Assembly: GCF_006715305.1 (NCBI RefSeq) | Contig: NZ_VFMY01000001.1 | Coordinates: 3,410,001 to 3,474,000, forward strand | Direction of reading: 5' to 3' | DNA: 64,000 nucleotides | Origin: Arthrobacter sp. SLBN-100 | GTDB lineage: Bacteria; Actinomycetota; Actinomycetes; Actinomycetales; Micrococcaceae | Shown here: positions 7,117-15,152 of the stretch, piece after piece | Position numbering within the stretch: position 1 is the stretch's first letter | How the letters are laid out: each line of letters starts with the position of its first letter | Notes under the pieces: model-generated | The model's database searches: none | What the model was told of the DNA's origin: nothing | The model's input: only the letters and a program-made list of their open reading frames with translations | Translations under genes and position numbers: made by a program

Positions 7117-8868
7117 ATGACAAAGATCTTCAACGACCCCTCAGATTTCGCCGAGGAAGCCCTGGCCGGCTTCTGCGACGTCCACTCTGACCTGGTCCGC
7201 CGCGTTCCGGGCGGTGCCGTCCGGAGCCGCCGGCCCGTGCAGCCCAAGGTGGCTGTCCTGGCCGGCGGCGGATCGGGGCACTACCCGGCCTTCGCGGGCC
7301 TGATCGGGCAGGGACTTGCGGACGGGGCAGTAGTGGGCAACATCTTCACCTCTCCTTCCGCCCAGCAGGCATATGCCGTGGCCAAAGCCGCAGAGTCCGG
7401 CGCGGGCGTCGTTTTCACCTACGGCAACTACGCCGGCGACGTGATGAACTTCGGCATGGCCAGCGAACGGCTGGCGGCCGAGGGCGTCGCGGTGGAGAAC
7501 GTACTGGTTACGGACGACATCGCCAGCGCTCCGCCGTCGGAAGCGGACAAACGCCGGGGCATCGCCGGCGACTTCACGGTCTTCAAGATCATGGGCGCCG
7601 CCGCCGAAGCTGGCTCGGACCTGGCCGACGTCGTCCGACTGGGCCGCAAGGCCAACGCCCGCACCCGCACTATCGGCAGCGCCTTCTCCGGCTGCACCTT
7701 CCCGGGCGCTTCCTCCCCGTTGTTCTCGCTTCCGGACGGGCAGATGGGGCTGGGCCTCGGGATCCACGGCGAGCCGGGACTCCTCGACACCGACCTGCCG
7801 TCTGCGAAGGACCTGGGCCGGGAGCTGGTAACCCGGCTGCTGGCGGAGACGCCGGAGGGTGCCGGGACACGGATCGCCGTCATCCTCAACGGGCTGGGTT
7901 CCACCAAGCACGAAGAGCTCTTCGTGCTGTGGGGAACGGTGGCCCCGCTGCTCCGCGGCGCCGGCTACACCCTGGTGATGCCCGAGGTAGGCGAGCTGGT
8001 CACCAGCCTGGACATGGCCGGCGTCTCGCTCACGGTCACCTGGCTTGACGGGGAGCTCGAGCCGCTGTGGACTGCTCCTGCGGAGACACCCGCCTACCGC
8101 CGCGGAAACACGTCCCGGGAGGCAGGTGCGTTGGCGGCTGAAGGAACATTCGACGGCGGCGCGGACCTTGCCGCGTTCGATGCCACGGCAGGCTCCCGGG
8201 ATTATGCCGGCGCCTGTGTTGCGGCGCTGGAAGCAGCCAAGTCCTCGATCCACGATGCCGAGGAGCAACTTGGCAGGCTGGACGCGGTCGCAGGCGACGG
8301 CGACCACGGCCGGGGGATGGTCCGTGGAATTGATGCCGCAGCCGCCGCAGCTTCCATCGTCCTGGGGCAAGGGGGCGGGGCCGGTGACGTGCTCGCTGCA
8401 GCCGGCGACGCCTGGGCCGACAAGGCAGGCGGAACCTCAGGTGTCCTCTGGGGCGCCGGGTTGCGGGCCTTCGGTGAATGCGTGGGGAATACCGGCGCCC
8501 CCGATGCACTGGAACTTGCCGTGGCAGTGACGGCGTTTGCGGACCGGATCGTCCAGCTGGGCAAGGCGGAAACCGGCGACAAAACCATGGTGGACGCCCT
8601 GCTGCCCTTTGCTGCCAGCTTCAGCCGCCTCGTGGCGGAGGGCCAGCCGTCCGGCAACGCGTGGCAGGAGTCGGCCGTGCGCGCCACGGAAGCTGCCGCG
8701 GCCACCGCAGGCCTGCTGCCCCTGAAGGGCCGCGCCCGCCCGCTGGCCGAAAAAAGCCTCGGAACGCCGGACCCCGGCGCCACGTCGCTGGCCATGGTGT
8801 TCGCCGTTATGGGGTCGCATTTCACCGCCCTGCCGGCAGTAAAAGAAACCGTTGGAGCTGAATCATGA
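7117..8868 (+). CDS. ATP-dependent dihydroxyacetone-type kinase (DhaK-DhaL fusion), probable tetrulose kinase
   Basis: A 583-residue single-chain DAK. Residues ~1-330 form the DhaK domain with LAGGGSGHYPAFAGLIG (~residue 48) and the substrate-binding His in GLGIHGEPG (~218). The C-terminal ~200 residues are the DhaL ATP-binding domain with AVAGDGDHGRGM (~388) and GGTSGVLWGAGLRAFG. This fused form uses ATP, unlike the PTS-dependent DhaKLM complex. In the DhaK motif the usual GHEPAH is GHYPAF, a change near the active site that may widen specificity beyond dihydroxyacetone. Relatives next to RpiB-like isomerases phosphorylate erythrulose (DerK/LerK type), which suits this operon. The TGA overlaps the next ATG (ATGA). 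Confidence 0.85.
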   Translation: MTKIFNDPSDFAEEALAGFCDVHSDLVRRVPGGAVRSRRPVQPKVAVLAGGGSGHYPAFAGLIGQGLADGAVVGNIFTSPSAQQAYAVAKAAESGAGVVFTYGNYAGDVMNFGMASERLAAEGVAVENVLVTDDIASAPPSEADKRRGIAGDFTVFKIMGAAAEAGSDLADVVRLGRKANARTRTIGSAFSGCTFPGASSPLFSLPDGQMGLGLGIHGEPGLLDTDLPSAKDLGRELVTRLLAETPEGAGTRIAVILNGLGSTKHEELFVLWGTVAPLLRGAGYTLVMPEVGELVTSLDMAGVSLTVTWLDGELEPLWTAPAETPAYRRGNTSREAGALAAEGTFDGGADLAAFDATAGSRDYAGACVAALEAAKSSIHDAEEQLGRLDAVAGDGDHGRGMVRGIDAAAAAASIVLGQGGGAGDVLAAAGDAWADKAGGTSGVLWGAGLRAFGECVGNTGAPDALELAVAVTAFADRIVQLGKAETGDKTMVDALLPFAASFSRLVAEGQPSGNAWQESAVRATEAAAATAGLLPLKGRARPLAEKSLGTPDPGATSLAMVFAVMGSHFTALPAVKETVGAES

Positions 8869-9356
8869 GCAGGGAAGGACAATCCGTGGGACTTCGACTC
8901 ATTGTCGGCGCCGACGAAGCAGGTGTTGACTACAAGGACCGCGTGCTGGAGGACCTCCGGCAGGATCCGCGGGTCAGCGAGGTCATCGACATCGGCGTGA
9001 ACCGCAGTGATGCCCGGGAGGAGTTCACCAGACCCTACCCGTACGTGGGGATCGCTGCCGGGGAAATGATCCGGGACGGCGCCGCGGATCGTGCGATTCT
9101 TTTTTGCGGCACTGGAATCGGGGTAGCCATCGCAGCCAACAAAGTCGAAGGAATCAGGGCCACCGCCGCCCACGATTCGTTTTCCGTGGAACGTTCCATC
9201 CTTTCCAACGACTGCCAGGTCGTCACCATGGGCCAGCGTGTAGTGGGCATCGAACTCGCGCGCCGGCTGGCCAGGGAGTGGATCGGCTACACCTTCGACC
9301 CGGCTTCCGCCTCAGCGGGCAAGGTCAAGGTTCTGACGGACTTCGAAACCTGCTGA
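8865..9356 (+). CDS. RpiB/LacAB-family sugar-phosphate isomerase (DerI/EryI-like)
   Basis: A 163-residue RpiB-fold isomerase. It keeps VGADEAGVDYK at the N-terminus, the active-site Cys in LFCGTGIGVAIAANK (~residue 82) and VTMGQRVVGIELARRLAREW. Between these is AAHDSFSVERSILSNDCQ, as I recall it in D-erythrulose-4-phosphate isomerases rather than true ribose-5-phosphate isomerase B; this is memory, not an alignment. It would convert the kinase product to D-erythrose 4-phosphate, which the split transketolase could then use. Start ATG 8865 overlaps the kinase stop. It is the last gene of the operon. Confidence 0.82.
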   Translation: MSREGQSVGLRLIVGADEAGVDYKDRVLEDLRQDPRVSEVIDIGVNRSDAREEFTRPYPYVGIAAGEMIRDGAADRAILFCGTGIGVAIAANKVEGIRATAAHDSFSVERSILSNDCQVVTMGQRVVGIELARRLAREWIGYTFDPASASAGKVKVLTDFETC

Positions 9357-9430
9357 CCGGCCGGACGGGTTGGAATAATGACATGGCCGGGAAAGTGCGG
9401 TCGAAACAGGGAAATGGCTGGAACAGGCCG

Positions 9431-9694
9431 ATGAAACCGTACCGCTACCATGACTGGTGCCGTCTCATTGGAACGCCCGTCGAGGTCCGAAAGGACTTCG
9501 AGACTGTCCGGACCGGCGTGGTGGACGACGCCATGGAGGATTCCTCAGCCCTGTGGATCGCGGCAGACGCCGGCGGTGGCAGGGCCCTGTTTACTGCCGC
9601 GGAGGGCTTTGAGGTGTGGATCAGCCCGCAGGAGTTAAACGGAAAATTGTGCTTCAAGATGGCGGCCGTGCAACTCTCTGCACCCCGCCGCTGA
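9431..9694 (+). CDS. Conserved hypothetical protein, 87 residues
   Basis: A small soluble protein starting MKPYRYHDWCRLIG and ending MAAVQLSAPRR. No known domain is recognisable. The sequence is compact and mixed, with charged clusters (VEVRKDFETVRTG), which looks like a genuine small folded protein. The codon pattern matches neighbours. An in-frame ATG at 9383 would add 16 residues. Neither start has a strong Shine-Dalgarno sequence, and 9431 is preferred because the basic leader encoded upstream looks non-homologous. It is not obviously linked to the preceding operon. Confidence 0.5.
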   Translation: MKPYRYHDWCRLIGTPVEVRKDFETVRTGVVDDAMEDSSALWIAADAGGGRALFTAAEGFEVWISPQELNGKLCFKMAAVQLSAPRR

Positions 9695-9789
9695 TGGTGA
9701 CACTGATGGGGAACGGCCAAGATGGCCGGCATTCCTGACCGTGCTCGGAAGGGGTAGGTTTCCGGCGGCGTGATTCCTACACTGGGGTG

Positions 9790-10230
9790 ATGATCACAGT
9801 CACCGGAAGCGTGGAAACAAAACTGCCCGCCGACCAGGCCTTCGCCTACATGCGGGAGTTCGAGAACACCAGCGAGTGGGATCCCAGCACCCCGGTCATG
9901 GACAAACTGACCGCTGGCCCGGTGGCTGTAGGGCACCGGTACCACGCAGAGTCCGAGTTCCGGGGGAAGCGGCAGTCCCTCGAATATGAGGTCATCGAAC
10001 TGACGGAGAACCACATCAAGCTCCGTGGCGAGAACAAGACCGTAACAGCTTTCGACTCCATCGACGTTAGTCCTGCCGGGGGCGGCTCGGTGGTCAAATA
10101 CACTGCCGAGTTCAGCATCAAAGGGCCGGCCAAGATCATCCAGCCGCTCCTGAAGCCGGCGTTTATGTCGTTGCGGGACCCGGCACTGAACGGAATCAGG
10201 GACACTCTCAACTCGCGCGCCCGGGCCTAA
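9790..10230 (+). CDS. SRPBCC (START/Bet v1-like) domain protein
   Basis: A 146-residue helix-grip protein. It starts ITVTGSVETKLPADQAFAYM and contains EFENTSEWDPST, the typical beginning of polyketide-cyclase/dehydrase-like SRPBCC proteins. The pattern then continues GHRYHAESEF-GKRQSLEYEVIEL, and the protein ends in the long C-terminal helix (LLKPAFMSLRDPALNGIRDTL). The family binds lipids or hydrophobic ligands in a deep cavity. No catalytic residues can be assigned. An in-frame GTG at 9787 directly precedes ATG 9790. It is monocistronic and convergent with the SDR at 10300. Confidence 0.78.
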   Translation: MITVTGSVETKLPADQAFAYMREFENTSEWDPSTPVMDKLTAGPVAVGHRYHAESEFRGKRQSLEYEVIELTENHIKLRGENKTVTAFDSIDVSPAGGGSVVKYTAEFSIKGPAKIIQPLLKPAFMSLRDPALNGIRDTLNSRARA

Positions 10231-10299
10231 AACCCTGCGCCGTTGAGGTGCCTGACGCAGGTGACCTGCCCAGGTGGCTGAGCAGGCGCCGGTGGGAAT

Positions 10300-11154
10300 T
10301 CAAGAAAGTTCTGCGAGCCGGCTGCACGCCTCCCACAACCGCCGGCGCGCTTCGGGATCCGATCCCATTCCCGGCGTCGGAAGCTCCTTCCGCTTTGCCC
10401 ACAGCTTTCCCGAAACCCCGGCGGTTTCGGGTGCGCTGGAAAGCCAGGTTGCGGTGTCGGCGGCTTTTTCCGCGGGGGCGCCAAAGGTATTGGTGATCCA
10501 GCGGAACGGGCCGCCGACGTCCGCCAACAGGTTTGTGTTTTTGACCAGCCCGGGATGGACGGCGTTTGCCACCACCCCGGTTCCGGAAAGCCGTTCGGCA
10601 AACTCCTGGGTGAGGAGGACGCGGGCCAGCATGGTGGGCGGCGTGGAGCGAAGGTAACTGTACTTACCGTTCGCCGTCTGGAGGTCGTCGAAATTCAGCC
10701 TGGTTTTGCCGTACCTGGAAGCGATGTTTACGATGCGTGCATCTCCACGGGCGCCCGCCCCGCGTTTTAGTGCATCCAGCAGCAGGTTGGTCAGCAGGAA
10801 ATAAGCCATCACGTTCGTCGCGAAAGTCAGCTCGATCCCGTCGGGAGTCACGTGGCGTTCCTTCCGGAACACGCCCGCCGCGTTGACCAGTACATCCAGC
10901 CGTTCGTGTCGGGACAGGAAGTCCGACGCCGCCGACCGGATGGAGGACTGGATCGACAGGTCGCAGGCCAGCGGCTCGAGCCTGGCGCCGGGCACCTGTG
11001 TGCGGATGCATTCCATGGCTTCCTCAGCCCGGGCAATGGAACGTCCGACGACGACAACTGCCGCCCCTTCGCGTGCCAGCCCCGCAGCCACGACCTTCGC
11101 CAGCCCACCAGTCGCACCGGTCACGAGCGCAAGACGCCCATCCATTGCACCCAT
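10300..11154 (-). CDS. Atypical SDR-family protein (retinol-dehydrogenase-like) with altered catalytic motif
   Basis: A 284-residue SDR of the RDH/WWOX type: TGATGGLAKVVAAGLA at residues ~13-28, CDLS near 64, VLVNAAGVFR near 88, and RIVNIASRYGK near 140. Two canonical features are missing. The third glycine of TGxxxGxG is Ala. The usual YxxxK is replaced at KYSYLRSTPPTMLARV, so the expected catalytic lysine is not in place. It may be catalytically impaired, may use another residue, or may serve as a binding protein. The start at 11154 (MGAMDGRL) has a second ATG three codons later. It is divergent from the TetR gene at 11290. Confidence 0.72.
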   Translation of the reverse strand: MGAMDGRLALVTGATGGLAKVVAAGLAREGAAVVVVGRSIARAEEAMECIRTQVPGARLEPLACDLSIQSSIRSAASDFLSRHERLDVLVNAAGVFRKERHVTPDGIELTFATNVMAYFLLTNLLLDALKRGAGARGDARIVNIASRYGKTRLNFDDLQTANGKYSYLRSTPPTMLARVLLTQEFAERLSGTGVVANAVHPGLVKNTNLLADVGGPFRWITNTFGAPAEKAADTATWLSSAPETAGVSGKLWAKRKELPTPGMGSDPEARRRLWEACSRLAELS

Positions 11155-11247
11155 AGCCGCCTCCTCGCCGCTGAAACGCCTTCAGATTACGCCTCACGAG
11201 GGGCTTCTATCACCGCAAGTCAGGAAAGAACGGTAACAGCGGGATTT

Positions 11248-11271
11248 GGTAGGTAGACTGGGCTACCTACC
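11248..11271. promoter_or_regulatory. Predicted TetR operator
   Basis: Perfect 9-bp arms GGTAGGTAG (11248-11256) and CTACCTACC (11263-11271) surround ACTGGG. The site ends 18 bp before the TetR start codon. The position and symmetry indicate autoregulation, and it could also control the divergent SDR gene at 11154. Confidence 0.7.
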
Positions 11272-11289
11272 GCCAGGGAAGGGGCTCCG

Positions 11290-11886
11290 ATGTCCGCGGC
11301 TGACGTATCTCCGCCAACAAAGAAGCGCGCCCGGCAACTGTTGCTCGACGCCGCCGCACGGCTCTTTTATGCCCAAGGCGTCGGTGCCACCGGCATCGAC
11401 GCCATTACGGCGGAGGCTGGAGTGGCAAAAAAGAGCCTCTACAACAACTTCGCTTCCAAGTCGGACCTGGTGGCTGCTTACCTCGAAGCCCGGCATGAGG
11501 AATGGCTCGGCCTGTATCAGGCCCGTGTGGACAGCGCTGCCGGCTCCCGGGAACGGGTGCTGGCCGTTTTTGATGCGTACGTGGATCACGCACACTTCGC
11601 CTACGAGCATGGATTCCGGGGCTGCGGATTGCTTAACGCGGCGGCAGAGCTGCCCGCCGGCAGTCCGGGACGGCTGGCGGTCCGGCGCCATAAGGAAGAA
11701 GTTGAGGCGCTCTTGGCCGGGCACCTGGCGGAGTTGCTCCCGGGGCAAGACGAACGCCGCGCCCGGCTTGGCGCTCATCTGGCCTTCATCCTGGAGGGTG
11801 CCATGGTCCGGGCGGGACTCGAAGGCGGGGACGTCCGCCTGCTGGAGGGCCGAACGATTGCCGAGCAGATTCTGGCGGGGCTGTGA
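11290..11886 (+). CDS. TetR/AcrR-family transcriptional regulator
   Basis: A 198-residue regulator. The N-terminal TetR helix-turn-helix spans residues ~12-58 (LLLDAAARLFYAQG, ITAEAGVAKKSLYNNFASKSDLVAAYL). The variable C-terminal ligand domain has a conserved GFRGCGLLNAAAELP segment typical of one TetR_C subgroup. AGGGAAGGGG precedes ATG 11290. The stop overlaps the GTG of the downstream exporter gene (GTGA), so it probably controls that transporter and itself through the inverted repeat at 11248-11271. The ligand is unknown. Confidence 0.88.
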   Translation: MSAADVSPPTKKRARQLLLDAAARLFYAQGVGATGIDAITAEAGVAKKSLYNNFASKSDLVAAYLEARHEEWLGLYQARVDSAAGSRERVLAVFDAYVDHAHFAYEHGFRGCGLLNAAAELPAGSPGRLAVRRHKEEVEALLAGHLAELLPGQDERRARLGAHLAFILEGAMVRAGLEGGDVRLLEGRTIAEQILAGL

Positions 11887-13073
11887 CGGCTTCCACCGGC
11901 GGCTCCTCCCTGCGGTTTCGGAGGCACCGGCGAAAAGGCCGCATACCCGGGACCGGCCACCTGTCCGGGCCGCGTTGGGGTGCTGTTTTTGTGCTGGCCG
12001 CGTCGGTCCTGTGGGGTACCACCGGAACGGCTGCCACGTTGGCCCCGGCAGCGAGCCCCCTTGCCATTGGTGCTGTGGCGATGGGAGTGGGTGGTCTGCT
12101 CCAGGCCCTGTACGCAGCAAAGCCGATCCGCAGGCAATGGCGGAGGCTTGTGGAGCAATGGCCCCTGGTGTCGTTGGGAGCGCTGGCCGTTGCGGTTTAT
12201 CCCTTGGCCTTTTACACCTCGATGCATCTTGCCGGCGTCGCCGTGGGAACCATGGTTTCCATTGGTTCAGCCCCTGTGGCCGCAGCGGTCATCGAGCGCT
12301 TTGCCGACCAGAAGCCGCTCACCCGCCGGTGGCTGGCCGGGGCGCTGCTCGGCGTCGGCGGCGCCGTGTTGCTTTCCGTTGCCGGCCACCGGCCCGATGC
12401 CAGTGTCGCTGTCGCTGTCGCTGGCGGTGGCGCCGGGCTCGGCCTGGGCACATGGGCTGCGCCAGCGGGAATACTGCTGGGCCTGGTTGCGGGCACCACG
12501 TATGCCGTCTACTCCTGGGCTGCCCACCGCTTGATTGGCGGTGGTGTGTCCTCGCGCGCCACCATGGGCATGGTTTTCGGGGCGGGCGGGGTGCTGCTGA
12601 TGCCCGTTCTCTTCTTTACGGGCCGTCCGCTCACCGAGTCCTGGACGAATTTCGGCGTCGGGGCCTACATGGCCATCGTCCCGATGTTTGCCGGGTACGT
12701 CCTGTTCGGGTGGGGCCTGGCCCGTATCCGCGCGAGCACCGCCACGGGCCTTTCCCTGGTTGAAACGGTGGTGGCAGCAGTTCTCGCCGTCCTGGTGGTG
12801 GGGGAGCGCCTTCCGACGGCGGGGTGGATCGGAGCGGCCGCCGTCCTGGCGGGGCTGGTTTTCCTGCTTCCACGTGCTTCAGGGCAGGGGGAGCAGGAAG
12901 GGGGCGGAGGATTAGTCCGCCTGTCCATGCCGTCCACGGCGATTGATCGTGCGCTTGCCCAGCACGAGGCAGGTGCCCAGGGCCAGCAGGAGGAATCCGG
13001 TGATGCCGGCTCCGACGATGTGGCCGCTGACACCGGCAATAAAGAGCACAAGGCCCAGCAAGCCCGCGGCTGA
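11883..13073 (+). CDS. DMT-superfamily (EamA-type) membrane transporter
   Basis: A 396-residue protein with about ten hydrophobic segments in two EamA repeats (first ~residues 33-165, second ~195-330). Visible patterns include SVLWGTTGTAATLAP in helix 1, SIGSAPVAAAVIERF, and SLVETVVAAVLAVLVVGERL in helix 9. The family exports or imports amino acids, nucleosides, drugs or amines. The GTG start at 11883 overlaps the TetR stop, indicating one operon. The last ~55 residues (from about GGLVRL) are hydrophilic and are encoded by the antisense strand of the DUF3040 gene. They do not resemble EamA proteins and may reflect loss of an earlier stop. Confidence 0.82.
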   Translation: MTASTGGSSLRFRRHRRKGRIPGTGHLSGPRWGAVFVLAASVLWGTTGTAATLAPAASPLAIGAVAMGVGGLLQALYAAKPIRRQWRRLVEQWPLVSLGALAVAVYPLAFYTSMHLAGVAVGTMVSIGSAPVAAAVIERFADQKPLTRRWLAGALLGVGGAVLLSVAGHRPDASVAVAVAGGGAGLGLGTWAAPAGILLGLVAGTTYAVYSWAAHRLIGGGVSSRATMGMVFGAGGVLLMPVLFFTGRPLTESWTNFGVGAYMAIVPMFAGYVLFGWGLARIRASTATGLSLVETVVAAVLAVLVVGERLPTAGWIGAAAVLAGLVFLLPRASGQGEQEGGGGLVRLSMPSTAIDRALAQHEAGAQGQQEESGDAGSDDVAADTGNKEHKAQQARG

Positions 13074-13214
13074 ACCGTAGTAGACCCCTGCCCTGAACCG
13101 ACGCGATGGGTAACCGGACAGCAGTTCCATCGCCAGGTGGGGATCGTCGGCTATCAGCCCGAGCTCCAGCTCCTTGAGGAGCCTCCGCTCCTCTTCGGAC
13201 ATTGGCATTGCCAC
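12912..13214 (-). CDS. DUF3040 small membrane protein
   Basis: A 100-residue protein starting MAMPMSEEERRLLKELELGL. The run SEEERRLLKELELGLIADDP is the hallmark of the actinobacterial DUF3040 family. Two hydrophobic segments follow (~residues 45-65 and 67-85), so it is a two-helix membrane protein with a cytoplasmic helical N-terminus. Function is unknown. Its 3' 162 bp overlap the DMT transporter frame on the opposite strand. An internal ATG at M5 is an alternative start. Confidence 0.82.
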   Translation of the reverse strand: MAMPMSEEERRLLKELELGLIADDPHLAMELLSGYPSRRFRAGVYYGSAAGLLGLVLFIAGVSGHIVGAGITGFLLLALGTCLVLGKRTINRRGRHGQAD

Positions 13215-13302
13215 GCCCTTGAAATCTCAATCGGGACTATCGATATTGACGGTAGGAGCCTCGCCGTGCTCCGTCAAGGGTCCGGCCAGCAGCCGGTGAT
13301 GG

Positions 13303-13836
13303 TCATTCCGTGACGTCGTAGCGCAAGGAGTTTCCCAGGACCCTGACCCCGGCAGTCGGGACATGGGCGGCGGGCCGGGACCGGGGCATCAGGTGTTGCA
13401 CTGGCAGCCCGGCGAGCAGTACGCAGTGGTCCGCGATGAGTCTTCGGTGGCATCTCCACCAGAGCGTCTCGCTGCACATGACGGCGGTAGGGACTTCCTG
13501 GGCCTGAGCCACCAGCACCGCCGCTGCGGCGCGGAAATCCGCAGTGCGCATGTAGGAGGCGTAGGCCCGGAAGGAGTCATTCCGCAAGGCCGTATCCGGC
13601 GGTTCCGGTGGAAGCTTACGAAATCCGCCCAGCCGCTGTTCCCAGCGGTAACTGATTCCTGCTTCCGGCAGCCATTCCGCCATCAGATCCTTGCCGAAGT
13701 GTGGGTACCTGCGGCTGCCCGGCCCGATGCGTACGTCCACCAAGGACACCACACCGGCGGCTCGCAGCATCGCCTCGAACCCGTCCTGGGAAGCCGTCCC
13801 GTGGCCCACCGTATAAAGAACGCCCACGGGAGCCAT
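13303..13836 (-). CDS. DUF488 family protein
   Basis: A 177-residue protein. It has the DUF488 features LYTVGHGT near the N-terminus, LVDVRIGPGSRRYPHF, ISYRWEQRLGGFRKLPPEP, and the C-terminal MCSETLWWRCHRRLIAD, equivalent to the conserved CxExxxxxCHR motif. The Cys/His cluster suggests metal or nucleic-acid binding, but no reaction is established for the family. A GTG at 13875 could extend the protein by 13 residues. I prefer ATG 13836 because homology to LYTVGH begins right after it. Neither has a clear ribosome-binding site. The gene is monocistronic. Confidence 0.78.
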   Translation of the reverse strand: MAPVGVLYTVGHGTASQDGFEAMLRAAGVVSLVDVRIGPGSRRYPHFGKDLMAEWLPEAGISYRWEQRLGGFRKLPPEPPDTALRNDSFRAYASYMRTADFRAAAAVLVAQAQEVPTAVMCSETLWWRCHRRLIADHCVLLAGLPVQHLMPRSRPAAHVPTAGVRVLGNSLRYDVTE

Positions 13837-13906
13837 GATAGGCAGCCGGGGAACTTTGGCAGTGCGGACCTCCACTCAGGCGGCCCGACGACGGGACTGG
13901 ACTGGA

Positions 13907-14953
13907 CTAACGCCGTCGTAATTCTGCGAACTCAAGGGATGGAACGATGGCGCCCGCGTCCCGCTCCATAAAGTTCGTGCCGGGCGGCACCACGTCGTCA
14001 ATCGCATCCAGGACCGACTCGCCGAGCTGGACGTCTGCCGCCTTCAGGTAGGCCGCGAGGTGCTCCTCGCTGCGGGGCCCGATGATCACACTGCTGATGG
14101 CCGGGTGCGTCAGGGCGAAGCCAATGGAGAGGTCTACCAGCGAGAGCTCCAGCTTGTCGGCGAGCCGCGCCAGGGCATCCGCCGCATGCAGCTTCCGCTC
14201 GCTGGCCGGACCTGAGATGTCGTAACGGCCGGGAAGTGAATGCACCCGGGTAGGCGCCTTTCCCGACTCAAGCACAAAACTGCCTGACAGCCACCCTCCG
14301 GCCAGCGGACCGTAGGCCAGCACGCCGAGCCCGTATTGCTGGGCGATCGGGAAGACGTCGCGTTCGTTGGCGCGCACCAGCATGGAGTAGGGCACCTGGT
14401 TGCCGAGCGGCGGAATCAAGTGGTTGGTGGTGGCGAGCCATTGGGCCTCCACCAGCTGCGCCGGGGTGAACACCGACGTGCCGTAGTAGAGGATCTTTCC
14501 CTGCTTGATCAGGTCGTTGAGGGTGGTGATCGTCTCGAGGACATCGGTGTTGTAGTCGGGCCGGTGCGCCTGGTACAGGTCGATCCGGTCAGTCTGCAGG
14601 CGGCGGAGGCTGCCCTCAACGGCCTGGATGATCCAGCGCCGGGAGTTGCCGGAATGGGCAGGATTGGGGCTCATCTGGCCATGGAACTTGGTGGCCAGGA
14701 AAACGTCGTCCCGGAGGCCGCGCAGTGCACGCCCCACAACCTGCTCCGACTCTCCCTGCGAGTAGACGTCGGCGGTGTCGATTGAGGTGATGCCGGCGTC
14801 CAGCGCCGAGTGGATGATCCGGATGCTTTCCTCGGCTCCGGTGGGGGCGCCGGGCGGCCCACCGGTTCCCTCGCCGAAGTTCATGGTGCCCAGGGTAAGC
14901 GGGCTGATCGGAGTGCCTGACCGTCCGAACAACCGCAGTTCGCTGAGGCTCAT
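13907..14953 (-). CDS. Aldo/keto reductase
   Basis: A 348-residue AKR of the AKR11/12-like (YajO/Tas) group. SIDTADVYSQGESEQVVGRAL holds the catalytic Asp and Tyr, FLATKFHG the Lys and DLYQAHRPD the His, completing the D-Y-K-H tetrad of the (beta/alpha)8 barrel. It ends near SSVIIGPRSEEHLAAYLKA, the NADPH-binding region. It would reduce aldehydes or ketones with NADPH; the substrate is unknown. ATG 14953 is preceded by GAGGAGACC. In-frame sequence upstream to 15421 lacks homology and is excluded. Confidence 0.88.
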   Translation of the reverse strand: MSLSELRLFGRSGTPISPLTLGTMNFGEGTGGPPGAPTGAEESIRIIHSALDAGITSIDTADVYSQGESEQVVGRALRGLRDDVFLATKFHGQMSPNPAHSGNSRRWIIQAVEGSLRRLQTDRIDLYQAHRPDYNTDVLETITTLNDLIKQGKILYYGTSVFTPAQLVEAQWLATTNHLIPPLGNQVPYSMLVRANERDVFPIAQQYGLGVLAYGPLAGGWLSGSFVLESGKAPTRVHSLPGRYDISGPASERKLHAADALARLADKLELSLVDLSIGFALTHPAISSVIIGPRSEEHLAAYLKAADVQLGESVLDAIDDVVPPGTNFMERDAGAIVPSLEFAELRRR

Positions 14954-15152
14954 CTTTTCCGGTCTCCTCACAATTTTTCCGGCACGCTGCTTCTGGCACA
15001 TGCCCTTGGTCGTCATGAGGCTACACAGATCGGCGATGCACCGGCAGAGCTGCGCCTTAGTGCTTCTCTTTTCGACTTCTGGAGTAACCCTCAGGGCCCG
15101 GTGTGACGTTTTATGGAGCGCCCGAAAGGGGCTGCATCGCATATATTGAGGC

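Noticed and set aside
1877..9356. Apiose (AptAB-type) catabolic cluster
   Set aside because: The split transketolase and TIM-barrel isomerase would fit, but the kinase is DhaK-DhaL rather than an FGGY apulose kinase and an RpiB-like isomerase is present, so a tetrose pathway is preferred. Kept only as an alternative.
11246..12763. 505-codon frame overlapping the TetR and DMT genes in another phase
   Set aside because: Out-of-frame shadow; Arg/Cys/Trp-rich translation, and the real genes have clear domains and coupling.
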